From Hysterangium stoloniferum (lineage: Eukaryota > Basidiomycota > Agaricomycetes > Hysterangiales > Hysterangiaceae), in the NCBI GenBank assembly GCA_015178975.1, contig WHVD01000017.1, positions 806,001 through 870,000 on the forward strand: a stretch of 64,000 nucleotides of DNA, written 5' to 3'. The notes beneath the pieces were generated by a model. It had not been told where the DNA came from. It did no database searches and worked only from the letters and a program-made list of their open reading frames with translations. Shown in pieces: positions 1 through 12,108 of this stretch. Position 1 is the first letter of the stretch; every line of letters starts with the position of its first letter. The position numbers and the translations under genes are program-made.

Positions 1-191
1 AGTCGTGAATGGTAGCTGGCCATGATCCACTTTGAACTCTCCAGTCCATTCTTTTTCGAAACTAGTAAGTGTGAATGCTGCCCCCCAAAACAAATGATAA
101 CTTTAGTTGTAGGACTTGATATGCCATGAAATAGTCGTGATAATAAAAGTCGAGTTTTCCCTTTTTATCTGCTTTGTCAGGTCACGAAAGG

Positions 192-621
192 TGTAGCAGT
201 CATTGGCCAGACAAGCTTTCTGAGTCACATAATGTAGGACTAGATTCTCCTCCTCGACTGGCATAGGCTTGTACGAACGTCGACGTACTGTTAGACAATT
301 GTAGAAATAAGTAGCAGTCGTCAGCCAGACAAGCTTGCTGAGTCGCATAATGTAGGACTAGATTCTCCTCCTCGACTGGCATAGGCTTGTACGAACATCG
401 ACGTACTGTTAAAAGGTAATTGAATTAAATACTGGGCTAATGAGTGTCCCAGAGTCGGATTTGCCCTAAGTCGTTGGCCAAAAAAAATGATTGCTAAGTC
501 ACATAAGGGAGGGCTAAATTCTCCTCGACTTGCATAGTCTTGTATAAGGACCAATGATCTGTTGAAAGGTAATCGGATCAAATACTGGGCTAATGATTGT
601 CCCAGAGTCGGATTTGCCCTA
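192..621. repeat. Degenerate tandem repeat array, about 2.5-3 units
   Basis: Three successive units starting near 192, 312 and 471 share blocks: GTAGCAGTC..CCAGACAAGCTT, GAGTCACATAATGTAGGACTAG, CTCCTCGACTGGCATAG and TGTACGAAC. Units 2 and 3 also share a tail (AATACTGGGCTAATGA.. and CAGAGTCGGATTTGCCCTAA). Unit spacing is 120-160 bp because of indels. No credible protein is encoded; the open frames across it simply repeat. It could be part of an old transposable element, but no terminal structure is visible. Confidence 0.8.
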
Positions 622-846
622 AAAAAATTCGTTGTGCAAGATTGGGAGTTGCCTGCTTTGCCACGGTATATTAATAAGGTCTTATTCCGAAAAGTGGTTG
701 TTCCTCCCCGATTATGCATGCGCATGTTGGGGGGATGAAATAAGGGTTGTAAGTGTGCCGTTAAGCCGGCATTAGCTAAATGTGCCGTTACTTTTTGTCC
801 CCAAAATTACCATTAGAGATGGTTCAATCCACTTCCCCTTTGAGAC

Positions 847-1262
847 GTGGTTGCGGTAAACATTGGAAAAGGCGATCTGAAAGAATTCAAGTTTAAGCTC
901 TATAAATTTTGCCATAAATTTTGTCCCACAAATTACCTAGTTCCTATTGAGGAGTGGTTGCGGTAGACTTTGGAACAGGCGGTTTCAAGAAAATTCGAGT
1001 TTTTTTGTTTTGCTTGATATATTGCCGTAAGTTTCATCACCAGCCAGACAGGGGTGGTCGCGGTCAACTTGGAACAGGCGGGTCCGAAAAAAAAAGGGTA
1101 ATCTTCTGCCATAAATTTTGTCCCTAAAAGGTAGACTGTGGAACAGGCGGTTCCCAGAAAAGGTTTAATCTGTGCCATTATAAATGTGCTTGAGATACCT
1201 TATAAATGTGCCAATATTTTTGTCGCCAACAGCAGACATTGGAAAGAGGTGATCCGGAAAAA
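847..1262. repeat. Second degenerate tandem array, about 5 units of ~90-105 bp
   Basis: A core like GTGGTTGCGGTAGACTTTGGAACAGGCGG recurs near 847, 953, 1050, 1130 and 1225 with 10-30% changes. Between cores the phrase ATAAATTTTGTCCC recurs. It is unrelated in sequence to the array upstream. Nothing suggests coding. Confidence 0.75.
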
Positions 1263-2416
1263 AATGGTGCCGACGCAGAATGTACGGCGAAATGTTCACT
1301 CAGAGGTGATAGTAAGATGACAGTGCAGAATGGCACAGTAAAAATTCGCACAGAGGCAATAATAAAACAACGTTTATGCATCGTAATGTTGTGGGCAGTG
1401 TTTGAAATGGATGCTGTCGTGATAGCAGACGTCCTTGCATTGCCAATTGGATAGGCCAGATAAGGTGACAAAGTTGAGCACATTGAGCACAGACGCTGTC
1501 AAAACATGTGGCATGTGGTGATGATGAGACAATGAAGCGGACACGACTACATGCCAGGCTAAGAATAGTAAGTCCATGAACGGCTCAGGCTCCATGGTAT
1601 GCTGAATAGATGATTGCTGAGTGTCGTAACCTAAACAAAGGGGCGCCGCTTCCTTCCATGGTGCGGTGTTCTCTTCTCACTCCTCCTCACTGCGCTACTC
1701 TTCCTGTTGCCACCACAGCCATGCAAAGGGACAGATAAGATAAGTGTCGTGGCCATTACATGATAGGAACCAATGCGATGGAGACTGTAGAACAGTGGAG
1801 TAGATGACACAAAAGGATGGTGGTGTAAGGTAGCACCAAATAGTTTCGCTCAGAGGTGACAGTGAAATGACAAGGTGATGTGGGTGGAATTTGGAAATTG
1901 GTGGACAGACGCGATTAGGGACAGTGCTGAGCCAATAAGGATGGCCGACGCGACTATGTGGTGTCTTGATGCTCAACACTCCTCCTCACACTGTCGCGTG
2001 ATTTCTGAGACGTTACATATATGAGTTGTCGATCGTTGAACGGTAGCATCCAGTCCTCGAATCAATGAGTCATTGAGAGATATAGATTGTGCAATACTGC
2101 CACTTAAAAAAAAGCTAGTAGGGTAGACCAAAAAAAAAATGAGGTTGGAGGGAAATGATGTAGTTGCGTTGAATAGAATTATGATAGACTTGATAAATGT
2201 TTTTTCGAATGATTATTGTTGTGGTGGAATTGTCCCCAGGTTCAACCAAAAATAATGGGGTGATCAGTACCATTGTAAGAACAATGAGCCCTAAAGAAAA
2301 TATTGCGAAGAGTATTTCGAAGATGAATACAACCTGTGCAGAAAGTGGAAGGTGGGTCTTGAGACTCGAAAACACAATTGGACAGTGTTTCGAGACTTGG
2401 TTATATGGTGCGAGCC
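1263..2416. other. No gene recognised; degenerate repeats
   Basis: Short open frames only, none with domain-like composition. A phrase TCAGAGGTGA(C/T)AGT(A/G) occurs near 1301 and 1852 and CTCCTCAC clusters occur near 1681 and 1981, so it may be a decayed repeat. Nothing else is supportable. Confidence 0.4.
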
Positions 2417-2655
2417 GGGGCCCATAACCTGTTAGAATTCAAGACCCGTATTATTAGGGAGTCATGGATAAGTATTATCGACTGCTTGTAACTATACAGT
2501 AGTTGCCTCATTTATATACGTTTTCTCGATTATGTAGGCGCTGGGGGAGTCGGGGTGATATGCCCGAGAACAAAGGGCGGAAGAACCTTTATGACTCAGG
2601 TCATATTGCCCCCTGATCGGGAAAAGCAGAATGGTGTTTTCTCCACCTTCCAACA
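2417..2655 (-). mobile_element. Copia-type LTR remnant with adjacent primer-binding site
   Basis: Read on the minus strand, a ~226-bp segment starts TGTTGG and ends CTAACA (2430-2655). A TATATAAATGAGG-like TATA element lies near 2508-2525. The LTR is followed directly by GGTTATGGGCCCC (2417-2429). The same 13 bases abut the LTRs at 17791 and 40483, so this is the same priming type. The internal region beyond 2417 is not recognisably gag, so only the 5' LTR and PBS survive. LTR borders are inferred from the TG..CA ends; no partner LTR is present to confirm them. Confidence 0.6.
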
Positions 2656-3190
2656 CTGTCATAATGCATCCGACCATGTTCGGGGGTACCGTCCCAGAAA
2701 GCGCGGTACACATACCCTGGTTCAATTCTTCCCATCAAGCCAGGAATCTCAAACCACAACAACCCGTCACCAACACGCTTTGGCATTCCCTCGGCACTTA
2801 TGTGCAAAGGGCTTCTAGGTGAGGATGATGGTACAACGGGGCCACCTTACCACATCATCATTGAGTTAGCACCCTTGTGCCTTATGATGTGGTTGTCATC
2901 ACCAACCTATCTCAGCAACCACTCATTATTCTGTCAATTGATTGGTAAGTAGTGCCTCTGTGCCTGATCATTTGGTTCTTTGTTTTCCCGCCACATTCAC
3001 CTTGACTCTATATAAAACCCCATATCCAATAGTGATAGGATATCTTCTCTTTGACCATTAATCCTTTCCCCACTCTTCCCTAGGGAACCTTGCATTCACC
3101 TTGTATCCTACTGATATGTAAAAATAAAGAAAACTTAGTCCTGTCTGTGTTGACCGAGTGAGGCTGATACCGACAGCCTTACAAAGTCCC
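2656..3190. other. Intergenic, nothing recognised
   Basis: Short open frames on both strands, none family-like. It precedes a decayed monooxygenase region. Confidence 0.4.
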
Positions 3191-3544
3191 TCGTTCCATG
3201 CCGAGGTCATATTGGCAGCTTCGCTTTGAGAACGTCATCGGTATGGTAGCACCAACCACGCTACATATTCCCACAGACAACTTGGAGCCCATTTGTACGG
3301 TGACCTTCAAACGAATCGGATCATCGCCAGTAGATTGTGGTCTGTATGCTCGGTCCATGTGAAAAATAGCAGATTACGAGGATGGTTTTTTGGTTCCCTT
3401 GATAAACCAGTTCGAGTCGGGTGGAGGTTGAAGATGCTTCTTTGGGAGTTTGCAGAAGCAGTTGGAGAGGTAGGTATAAGCAATTTGGGGTAATAGAACT
3501 CACTTGTATCATTATATTATATCCAATGCGGTCTTATAGGGCAG

Positions 3545-4428
3545 CTCGATGGAAGCTCAAGGAATGATTGCAAGCATAGAAGACACCGGTCCATTCAAGG
3601 AGACGCAAAGTCCATCCCTGATGCGTACGATGAAGCACCCACGACAATTGTCTGCTGGTTGAGAATTGATTTAAGGATGCAAGGACAAGGAGTTGGATCA
3701 AAGATGACGAAAAACATCTCTGGCGAGTTGCGTATGGGTCGAAGCCTGGCATGTCTCTCGAAGAGCACAAGGCAGAAGCCCAACAACGCATTCTCCACTT
3801 GTTGCCGGATAGAAGTATTGGATACAAGGTCGTACATATTAGCCCGTCCAAAATACACCAACGACGCGCTACACAGCTGCGTGCAGGAAGAGTATTGCTA
3901 ATTGGAGATGCGGACCATTCAAATAATTCTATTGATAAGGGAAAAGAGCTTCAGCGATCTATTTGCTTTCTGATGAGAGAGTAGGTGGTCTAAGACTCAC
4001 TGCGGGTCTTCTGGACGCCGGTACTGGGCCGAGCATTGTCAGCAGTACTACAGGGACGAGCCTCCGAATCCCTACTCGATAAATGGGCAACGTTGGGCCA
4101 TAAAGCCTTCTCAGAATATACGAATCCACAATCTATCGAAAGTAAAAGCAGTGTGCAAAGAGGTGTTATAGTGAGGATCCCGCTGACATTTGGACCCATG
4201 GTGCAATCGCAGAAGTCCATGGCATGACCAAGTGGCTACAAAAGGCGACTCCTGAGGCCAAAGAGCGTGACAGGGCCGTGTTCCACTTAATGGCCGACAA
4301 GTCAATTCACGGAGCATTACTGAGCACCTGCGATACTGCATTGGCCGTGGATTGGATGGCTGAATACAAATCGAAGGAGACGTTGACTGCTAGACGCGCG
4401 ATGAGACCCAGTTACAGTGAGGCTTGAT
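3545..4428 (+). pseudogene. FAD-dependent aromatic-type monooxygenase, C-terminal half, decayed
   Basis: Family knowledge: FAD_binding_3-type hydroxylases carry a GRVLLIGDAAH motif (ribose-binding DG/GD motif) followed by a GG-GLTGGLLDA helix and a C-terminal tail. Here GRVLLIGDADHSNN (about 3886-3925) is followed by GGLRLTAGLLDAG (about 3987-4020), then in another frame LSAVLQGRASESLLDKWATL, then in a third frame YSEDPADIW..HGMTKWLQKATPEAKERDRAVFHL, ending at a stop near 4426. At least two frameshifts and a short disruption between the motifs make it non-functional. The N-terminal Rossmann GxGxxG was not found. Fragments 3190-3490 could be earlier exons, but this is uncertain. Substrate unknown. 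Confidence 0.72.
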
Positions 4429-5626
4429 ACTTCCAAAATCATGATATGCGTATGCGTAAGGTTACAATTGAACGCGTGACTTTATAACACAGGGACTAAA
4501 GGAATGATGTACCCCTTTCAGGCAGCAGAGGACTAACAGTCATCGGGCAGCAGTCGACGTTGACTTTGACGAGCTTCACAGCTCTGTCAATAAACTGGTG
4601 TAGTATTTCCACGCAACTGAAAGTAAAAATTAGTTTTCAGTTGGCTGGATGTAGGTTAAATTTTAAGTGTTCTTTTTGTTACAATATACACAAGCTATTT
4701 AGTACAAGATAAAGACAACGGGAAAAAGGCAAAAAGAGCAGATAAAAGAGGTATGAGGGGCTCCTTGGGCTAAACAAAATAGTACATCTCGTCAGTAGTA
4801 CATCGTCCGTTCTTCGAGGTATAAACTGCAAGCGTTCTGAAGTCAACTGCGTCCAGATAGTCTAGTCTGTACAAAGGTCAATCACGGATAGAATAAAGCA
4901 CGATGGCTTCTCTCACAAAATAATCCTAGAGCAGATCATCCGGAACCGATAGAGGAATGATACTGAATGGTAAATAAGTTGGTTGGACACAATGGCTAAC
5001 GGCTAAGTATAAACGAGAGTTCGTGACAGTGAATTGAGGGACCAACAACTCACACTTTTGTCGCTTGCAAGGAATTAATATCCGTTCTGACTGGTATATA
5101 AGGATGTGAACGATTTGAACTGTCTTAGGAATGACCTCTAGTCTGTAACAATAAGCGGTGTTAGAGACAGTGATATAAAGAAATATTACTGTACATACAC
5201 CAGTCATTACGGATTGATCCATCGTTATTCGTTTCACGACACTCCATGGATCCAGGACGTCTGGGAGAAAGTGGCCAGCAAACCTCATAATCAACAAAGT
5301 GTGTTGGAAGAGTGGAATCAGGGCTTACATCTGCACATCCAGTCGTACATCCTCATCGTAGCCCGTACCGTCTCACAACACAGGATCATAAACGATCTGA
5401 CTTACTGACTTCTTAGACACCAAGCTGTGCAATGGAGGTTAACGACGTAGGTGGGAGTTACGATGGAAGCGACGGGCTTACTATATCCTCAAACACGAAA
5501 ATTAGCCTTCACAGCCCCACCTCAAAATAAGAAAGGGACGGAATAAGATGCACACATTAAAAATGAAGAAAGAAAGACAGAGAGAGAGAGAAGAGAAGAG
5601 AAAACTGAGAAGGATAGGGAACTCCT
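4429..5626. other. No confident gene; possible spliced fragment on minus strand 4926-5300
   Basis: A minus-strand open stretch (5297-4926) contains a plausible short intron (donor GTATGT near 5197, acceptor TTACAG near 5150) and a downstream GTGAGT, so parts may be exons. The translation matches no family I know. A purine-rich GA tract lies at about 5568-5605, just downstream of the membrane-protein gene. Confidence 0.25.
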
Positions 5627-8600
5627 TTATTTGTGCCTCTTCCCACCCTTTTTTGTCACCGGCACCAGTTTAGCCTTGCGCAGGCTCGGAGCTGGTGTAG
5701 GGGGGGGGAGTTCGTCCTGGAGGTGCTCGGACGCAGGCGGTGGCGGTAGCGGCAGCGGAGACGGAGACAGAGGCGGCGCGACTGCACTCTGGGGCGGTTG
5801 GGACAACCCTTCCGACTCGTTATGAAAACTCGGATCTGGTGTAGGGAGTTGGGGTTCGGCCTGGAGGTCCTCGGACGCAGGCTGTGGCGGCAGCGGAGAC
5901 GGAAGCAAAGGCGTCGCGCCAGCACTCTGAAGCGGTTCATGAGATAATTCTTCCGAGATTTTGTGATGAAACTCACCAGTGGGACAAACAGCGACGGTGC
6001 AGCGACCCTCTCCATCACCGGGAATGGATGTGAGAAGTATGTCGATGCCGGCCGAGAAGTCTATATTTTTATTAACAGAAATCAATTTTTATGTCTTTCG
6101 GGAGAAAGCCTTATCAAAGTAACTTACCAAGGCCGAAAGGTCCAAGGTAGGGCGTGTTTTTTGGAGAGTGCCACTAGCATGCCTCATATTGCTACGCCTT
6201 CTTCCAGGTCCAGTCAGATCCGCAGCAGCTTGCTCGGCAGAGGAAGTGGTCGGTAATACAAACGCCGAGTTTTGGCTTCCATTCACGATCCTTTGCTTTA
6301 CAGGAACGTTAATAACATGGTCACGACCGGCTATGTGAAATTTCACTCACAAGTTCCTCCACACTAGCCGGAAAAGTCTCCTTGTCCTTCCCGTGCTTAT
6401 CTTTCTCATACTGAATTTTTTGCTCGGATTGAAGCCTGCGCGACACGAGATATGACAATGACAAAATAATCAAATTGAAGCAATACCCACTCAGGATGGT
6501 CCATCTGATCAGAGGGGTCTTCAACCTTGTTAATAGACACCACGGAAGAGTCGTTGGTAGGCTTGAAGGAGTCAAACTGCTGCTTGCGCGATTTGCGCCA
6601 TGTTAACGGAGAGCTACACACATGTCGACTTACAGGATTCTCCATTTTATTCAGGAACAAATCCATGGCTTCCACGAGACCTCCAACACTGAAACGTGAT
6701 AAGATGGTGAATATTAAATTTGGGCGTGAAGGACACCTACGGAATAGACTTCTGCCCATCGTCAGACCTGTTGACATGTGATTATATTGCTGTCTCTTGG
6801 GATAGAAGTGAATCAACGTTACCTTATCAGCGTCTCAGGTCTCTTGTCACCACTGAGTTGTGCAGACGCCGGAATCGATCCTGCTATATGGAACGCAAAT
6901 GTTAGTACTTCACATAATGAAAAGGAAGCCGAATTAGCACCTTCTGCGGCTTGCTGTTCATAAATCCTGTCATCATTTACCCCAAAGTCGTGTCACCACT
7001 GTCAAAAGACGAGTCGGCCTGACATGGTACGTCGGAGTCAACGGACGCAGTTATCGGGAGCGTCGCCGATGGTGCCACAGGCATGTCTGCAATGATCGTG
7101 CGTTCGGATAAGTTGTGATGAAAATCATAGGAAAGCTTGATACACAACGAACCAAATGCCTCGACCTGAAGATCTTTCTCACCGCATGTGACTGGAATAC
7201 CGCCTACGGAGATGTCTACCCCCGCGTTAGCCGATGTCGTATCACCACTGTCTAGGAGGGAGTTGGCCTGACTTGAAAAGTCGTGATGAGCCAATGTACT
7301 TGGTAAGAACGTCACTGGTGGAGCCGCAGGGAGGGAGAGGGGAATGGGATTGACAGCGTGATCTTCAAAAGTAATAATATTTTAAAGTAAGTGTACAATA
7401 AAAATGATGAAATATGCTGCACGAACCTGGAACCGCATCACTGGATCTGTCATGGTGCTGAACGTGTCCCTCCTGCGCAGTGCCGTTAATAACCACCGCA
7501 TGTTCTTCATTCATGGCATCCAAGGACTTTGCTGGGTTGACCTGTGCGTCACCGCTACGGTCATTCGCAGCGGGTGCACCACTACTCCCAACCGGAACAC
7601 CCACATCGGCAACATTGAGTGTTGTTGCTGCAGCCATAGGAAGCTTCGCGACTTCGTTCTCTGACCCCGTCCCTAACTGCACCGACGTGGTGAAGGCAAG
7701 TGATGGGGACGATGAAATGGTCACGGTCACTGGGACGGATGACGCAATGACAACGACAGCTATCTGTTTAAATACTAGTCTTCCAAGACGTCGCAGCAAG
7801 ACATGTACAATGACAGTGAGTACCATGAACGCAATCACGCAACACACAAATGTAAGAAATGCGGTGCGAAACGCCGAAACATGCCTGGATTAATATAGAA
7901 TCAATCAGCAGACATTAAGTATACGTGAGTGCCTAAAATTTCACCGTCTCTTGAGCTCAGGACAGACAGTCTCCTCGATGTGTTTGACCAACACAGTGGG
8001 GAACTGGGCGACGAGTAAGCTCCTCTTTCCCATGTAATCGTTGAGCGTAATCATTGTAGCAAGGCTTTCAGTCGCGAGGGGATACAATCTGTCAAAAAGA
8101 AGACTTGCATGAGCACGAGATAATATTTATGGAAAGAGGAACTGTGACTCACACCTCGCCATAACAGACGACATGCAACGAGCGTGTGAGGGTATTACCG
8201 GGAAGCAGACGAAGCGACCTCCTTGCCTCATTAAGATCCAGGCCGAAATCGAAGAGGAGCTTACACGCAGCAAACATGCTGGAGAAGATGTTGTACCTCA
8301 CATCAGTGTCGATACCAGGAAGCCTCCCCTCCAACGCGATGGACAATCCCGTCATCTTGTCCAGAAACCCGAGTTGCCATGCTGCAATCAAGTGGCGGAG
8401 AAGAAGAGAGAACAACGACCGAGAGACCAGCAGGGATGTTGTGGCGAAGGAGGCCCTATGGCGAATGTAAGTATAAGTGGCGGTGGCGGTGGAGAAGGAA
8501 TGGGAAAAATGCTTACGGCGTTGATAGAACAATATCTGTCAACATCATAGACAATCTGGCCCCAATTCCGGGAGTCAATGACTCGATGAGGCCGACCAAG

Positions 8601-8689
8601 GCCACTCCCAACATATATTTGTGAGAAAAAAGTGCCGCCACGATCCCGATGAGGACCGCGGCGGGTTTGATGGAACGCAAAGGATCCAT
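5627..8689 (-). CDS. Multi-exon membrane protein of unknown function
   Basis: Exons on the minus strand run from ATG at 8689. Exon 1 is 8689-8517, exon 2 8455-8153, exon 3 8088-7945, exon 4 7884-7427 and exon 5 starts at 7362. All have GT-AG introns of 60-64 bp and consistent phase. Later exons (about 6930, 6800-6490, 6430-6350, 6290-6130, 6050-5627) are clear in outline, but several borders are ambiguous. Hydrophobic spans at residues ~10-35 and ~213-236 and a further stretch to ~260 suggest an integral membrane protein. Beyond that comes a Ser/Thr/Val-rich region with a repeated FHH(K/N)(I/L)SE motif. The C-terminus has two ~45-residue Pro-rich repeats and a basic KKGGKRHK tail. I do not recognise the family. 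No transposon hallmarks. Confidence 0.65.
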
Positions 8690-9480
8690 CGATTTGTGGA
8701 AGAGGTGGAGGTGGTTTGTAAGATAGGTTTAATGGGAGGTGATACTGGTTCAGAGTAGGTGGAGAATAAGGCTGCACCTGTGACCCATGTTATAGCTCTG
8801 CACAAAGATCACCGGTCATGGCGACCCAATAGAAATTATGCATCCGAAATGAGAAGAAGATTTTGCATTCGCATTTGTTATATTCAGAAGGATGCGTGGA
8901 GATAAGCGATAAGGACTGTCACGGATCTTTATTTACAGCCAGTATCGCCAATTAATACAATGAGTGAGAAGTGTGTCCGCGTAGTATACTGTATCGTCAG
9001 CCCCAGTCAAAATTAGGAACAGAACCAAATTAAGAATGGAAAAGAAGCTGTCTCAATAGACTTTATATCGCCCAGATCGGGCCTACTCCATTTGGTAATA
9101 TGCGCCACTCGCGTAAGGTCGGGGTGTGCTCTGCCAATGAGAAGCTTTAGGTGACGCAACATCAATACAATCAACCTTATTGCATTATTACGTGAATAAA
9201 TATCTGCAACGACGCCCACAAGCTTTGGAAGACATATTCATGGAGACCCAATATTATAGGGATGGTTGGGTGATGGCAGGCGCTTCTGCCATAGGTCGAA
9301 TCGACAGATGGCCTTCAAAACCTAAACCTTAATGTACGCCTACAGGTATTATTCTGTGATTGTTTATCTCCTTGACGGCCTTAGTACCAGGCCATGCAAT
9401 GGTGTATATTCATGTGAAAGCTAACGAGGGTTAATTGAGTTTTGTGGAACAAAGGGAGACGTACTTCCGTTTTCGTCCGA
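8690..9480. other. Upstream region of the membrane gene; nothing else recognised
   Basis: Likely holds the promoter and 5' UTR of the minus-strand gene ending at 8689. The small open frames have no family features. Confidence 0.35.
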
Positions 9481-9489
9481 GGCTTCCGG

Positions 9490-9812
9490 CTTCTTCCCTC
9501 CCTCTCTTTCGTATCTTTTAAAAAAAGATAAATAGACCGAAGAAAATGTTTCTCACATGATGGAACTATTTTTTGAGAAACACCGTTAAATTCCATTAGT
9601 ATAATACATGACGAAGGTTGGTGTGGGTGGCGGTGGCAATGTGAGCAAGAATGAGAAATATGCGCACTGAACCAATGAAAAAAATATATCCGGCTTATTC
9701 CCTCCCTCTCTTTCGTATCTTTTCAGAAAAGATGAATAGACCGAAGAAAATGTTGCTCACATGATGGAACTATTCTTTGAGAAACACCGTTAAATTCCAT
9801 TAGTATAATACA
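9490..9812. repeat. Direct repeat of ~110 bp (two copies)
   Basis: The block containing CCCTCCCTCTCTTTCGTATCTTTT, AATAGACCGAAGAAAATGTT and GAGAAACACCGTTAAATTCCATTAGTATAATACA occurs at about 9495-9608 and again at about 9700-9812, separated by ~90 bp. The second copy overlaps the left arm of the large inverted repeat. Confidence 0.8.
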
Positions 9813-10114
9813 TTCTCTCAAACTAAAGGAGCTCGGGACAACATCGGATGAACTAAATATTTGAATGTACGCATCGTCAATATTTCACTTTACGTCAAAT
9901 TCACCGAGATATGGGTGGTCACGAGCAACATTTTCATCGGTCTATTCATCTTTTCTGAAAAGATATGAAAGAGAGGGAGGGAATAAGCCGGATATATTTT
10001 TTTCATTGGTTCAGTGCGCATATTTCTCATTCTTGCTCACATTGCCACCGCCACCCACACCAACCTTCGTCATGTATTATACTAATGGAATTTAACGGTG
10101 TTTCTCAAAAAATT
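9567..10114. repeat. Large inverted repeat, ~190-bp arms, ~165-bp spacer
   Basis: The left arm 9567-9760 is nearly the exact reverse complement of 9926-10114 (shared landmarks: CATGTATTATACTAATGGAA, CACCGCCACCCACACCAACC, AAGCCGGATATATTTTTTTC). A transcript through it would form a long hairpin. The right arm runs directly into a Copia reverse-transcriptase fragment. Confidence 0.85.
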
Positions 10115-10660
10115 GATGTTAAGACCACTTTTCTTTATGGTCTACTCCCAGATGATGAGATCCAGTTTATGGAACAACCTGAAGGTTTTGCTGAGCCTGG
10201 GAAACATGATTATGTCTGGATGATCTTACGTGGTCTATATGGCATGAAGCAGAGTGGACATATCTGGAATCAAACTATGAACGAGCAAATGCTCACCTGG
10301 GGCTTTACTCGGCTTCCATGTGAACCTTGTCTCTACTATTGCCAGATGCCAACTGGCATCACTATTGTAGCCATCCATGTCGATGACTTCTTGTCCATTG
10401 CCAGCAATGCTTCTGAGAATGAATCTTTCAAGACTCAGATGCATGCTGTTTGGACTATCTGTGATTTGGGTTCTGTCCATTTTGTCGTTGGTATAGCTGT
10501 CGAATTGGACTGACACCACCATCTTGCCCTTCTCTCTCAATCAGCCCTGATTGACAAAATCTTCTGCCAATTCGGTCAGACCCATGCTTCTATCGTCTCC
10601 ACCCCAATGGACCACAACCTCAAGCTTTGTCAGACTGATAACACAATCCAATTTTCTGAT
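10086..10660 (+). pseudogene. Ty1/Copia reverse transcriptase fragment
   Basis: The translation carries the RT finger/palm signature DVKTTFLYG, followed by EQPEGF, YVWMILRGLYGMKQSG.IWN and the catalytic box as HVDDFLSIAS (YVDD in most Copia). It then runs through CDLG..HF.VGI to a stop at 10513 and a further out-of-frame segment with S.VSTPMD. This is the middle of pol only: no gag, protease, integrase or RNase H is attached. The open frame begins inside the arm of the inverted repeat, so its apparent start codon is not a genuine start. Confidence 0.85.
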
Positions 10661-11640
10661 AATTGATATTCCAATCTTAGCCTTTCAGCAAAGGCTTGGC
10701 AATTATGTCAAGCCAAAAATCCATAGATTTATCCAATATCTACATATTATAAGAAAGATCTCAAGACCACTGGGCTGGAGAGGTGTAACAGCAGGACTCA
10801 ATGTAAGAGACTAGACAAGTTGGAATGGCTTATTATTATGTGTAAACCTGGGGCAGGATTCAACAGGATGATTTCTGGTTTGTTGTGTATGTGTTGCACA
10901 AGCAGCCAAACTTGACCTTGGGGGCATATTTCCATCCTAAAGGCCAACAGAATCACACTCATCTAAGGTGTCACTTTTTTATCTTCTCTTCTTGATCATT
11001 TCCACAACAATATACTAGCTAACCTGTAGATTTGGATATTTACCCACCAAACATCTCTTCCTGGTTCATTATCTCTATTAGAACCCTTTGAATTTTGGAT
11101 ACAACCATGAATCCTTCAGTCCAATCCTTACTTTTGGATAAGTTAAACATTATGGATTGAATGATCAAAGACTATATGAAGATAAAATCTGGACTCTATG
11201 CATTGCTATTAACAAGATGGATGGATATGGAGTATTTCAGAGATGCTTTTGGATATTTTGTTTGAAATTTTAATCCTCAGAATTGCATCCTAGGCATGCA
11301 ATAGTGTTACCCACAAAGTCTAATGTTTTAAAGATAGGGGCAACACAAATCGGCCTGTCCAACCCCTGGATAGGGTACATCATACTGATCACTTGCAGCA
11401 TCCCCTTACATAAGCAACTGCCTTTCAAACTTCTATCCCTTTCAGCAACAACAACAAAATATATACATACATTAGATATGACTCCTAGGAAGTATTTGAG
11501 GATATATTAAGTATTATTGCTAGGAACTACATTGCTAAAAAATAATTTAGTTAAAAATATATCCTTCAAAAAAATATTATTTTTTCTAATATTATTTTTG
11601 GTATTCTCTCACAAATACTGATATTTTTTGAAGAGAGGAT
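10661..11640. other. AT-rich retrotransposon debris, no gene recognised
   Basis: Short frames only. A segment near 11107-11230 could be a scrap of Copia gag, but the match is too weak to call. The rest is AT-rich. Confidence 0.35.
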
Positions 11641-12108
11641 TTGGCAGGTCATGTGACCTAGTAAGTGCCCAAATATAGTAAGTACTGAAATACCCACAAC
11701 ACAACCCAAGGTCAAAAAGTTGACAAAAACCAGTCTCAATTGATATGAGGGTACATATATTTTATCTTACATTTCACATTTAAATATTAAATACATTTAT
11801 ATTTAACATCCTTAAAAGAGTTATCAATCTGATCTTCTTTGTGAAGTTGACATCAGAGACCTTGATGGAGGTAATGTTTGGTTCCATCTTATCTTTGCAA
11901 TTTTGAACTCTTTATCTAGACCTGATAATGATGTAGAAAATCTATGTCTTGATTTATGAAGATTCTAAGGCCCACAACTTGAAACTGTTAACTGGCTAAT
12001 GTCAGTAGACCGATGGGGACTGAATGGAAGGACTTGGCTTCAGCTTATATGCTGTGCCCTCGCAAGTTACTGTCAGGTGTTCTTAAATTTCAGGTGGGTG
12101 GGAAACTA

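Noticed and set aside
192-1262. CRISPR-like array
   Set aside because: Units are long, degenerate and lack the repeat-spacer pattern; the genome is eukaryotic.
5631-5825. Plus-strand Gly-rich frame
   Set aside because: Antisense shadow of the Pro-rich C-terminus of the minus-strand membrane gene.
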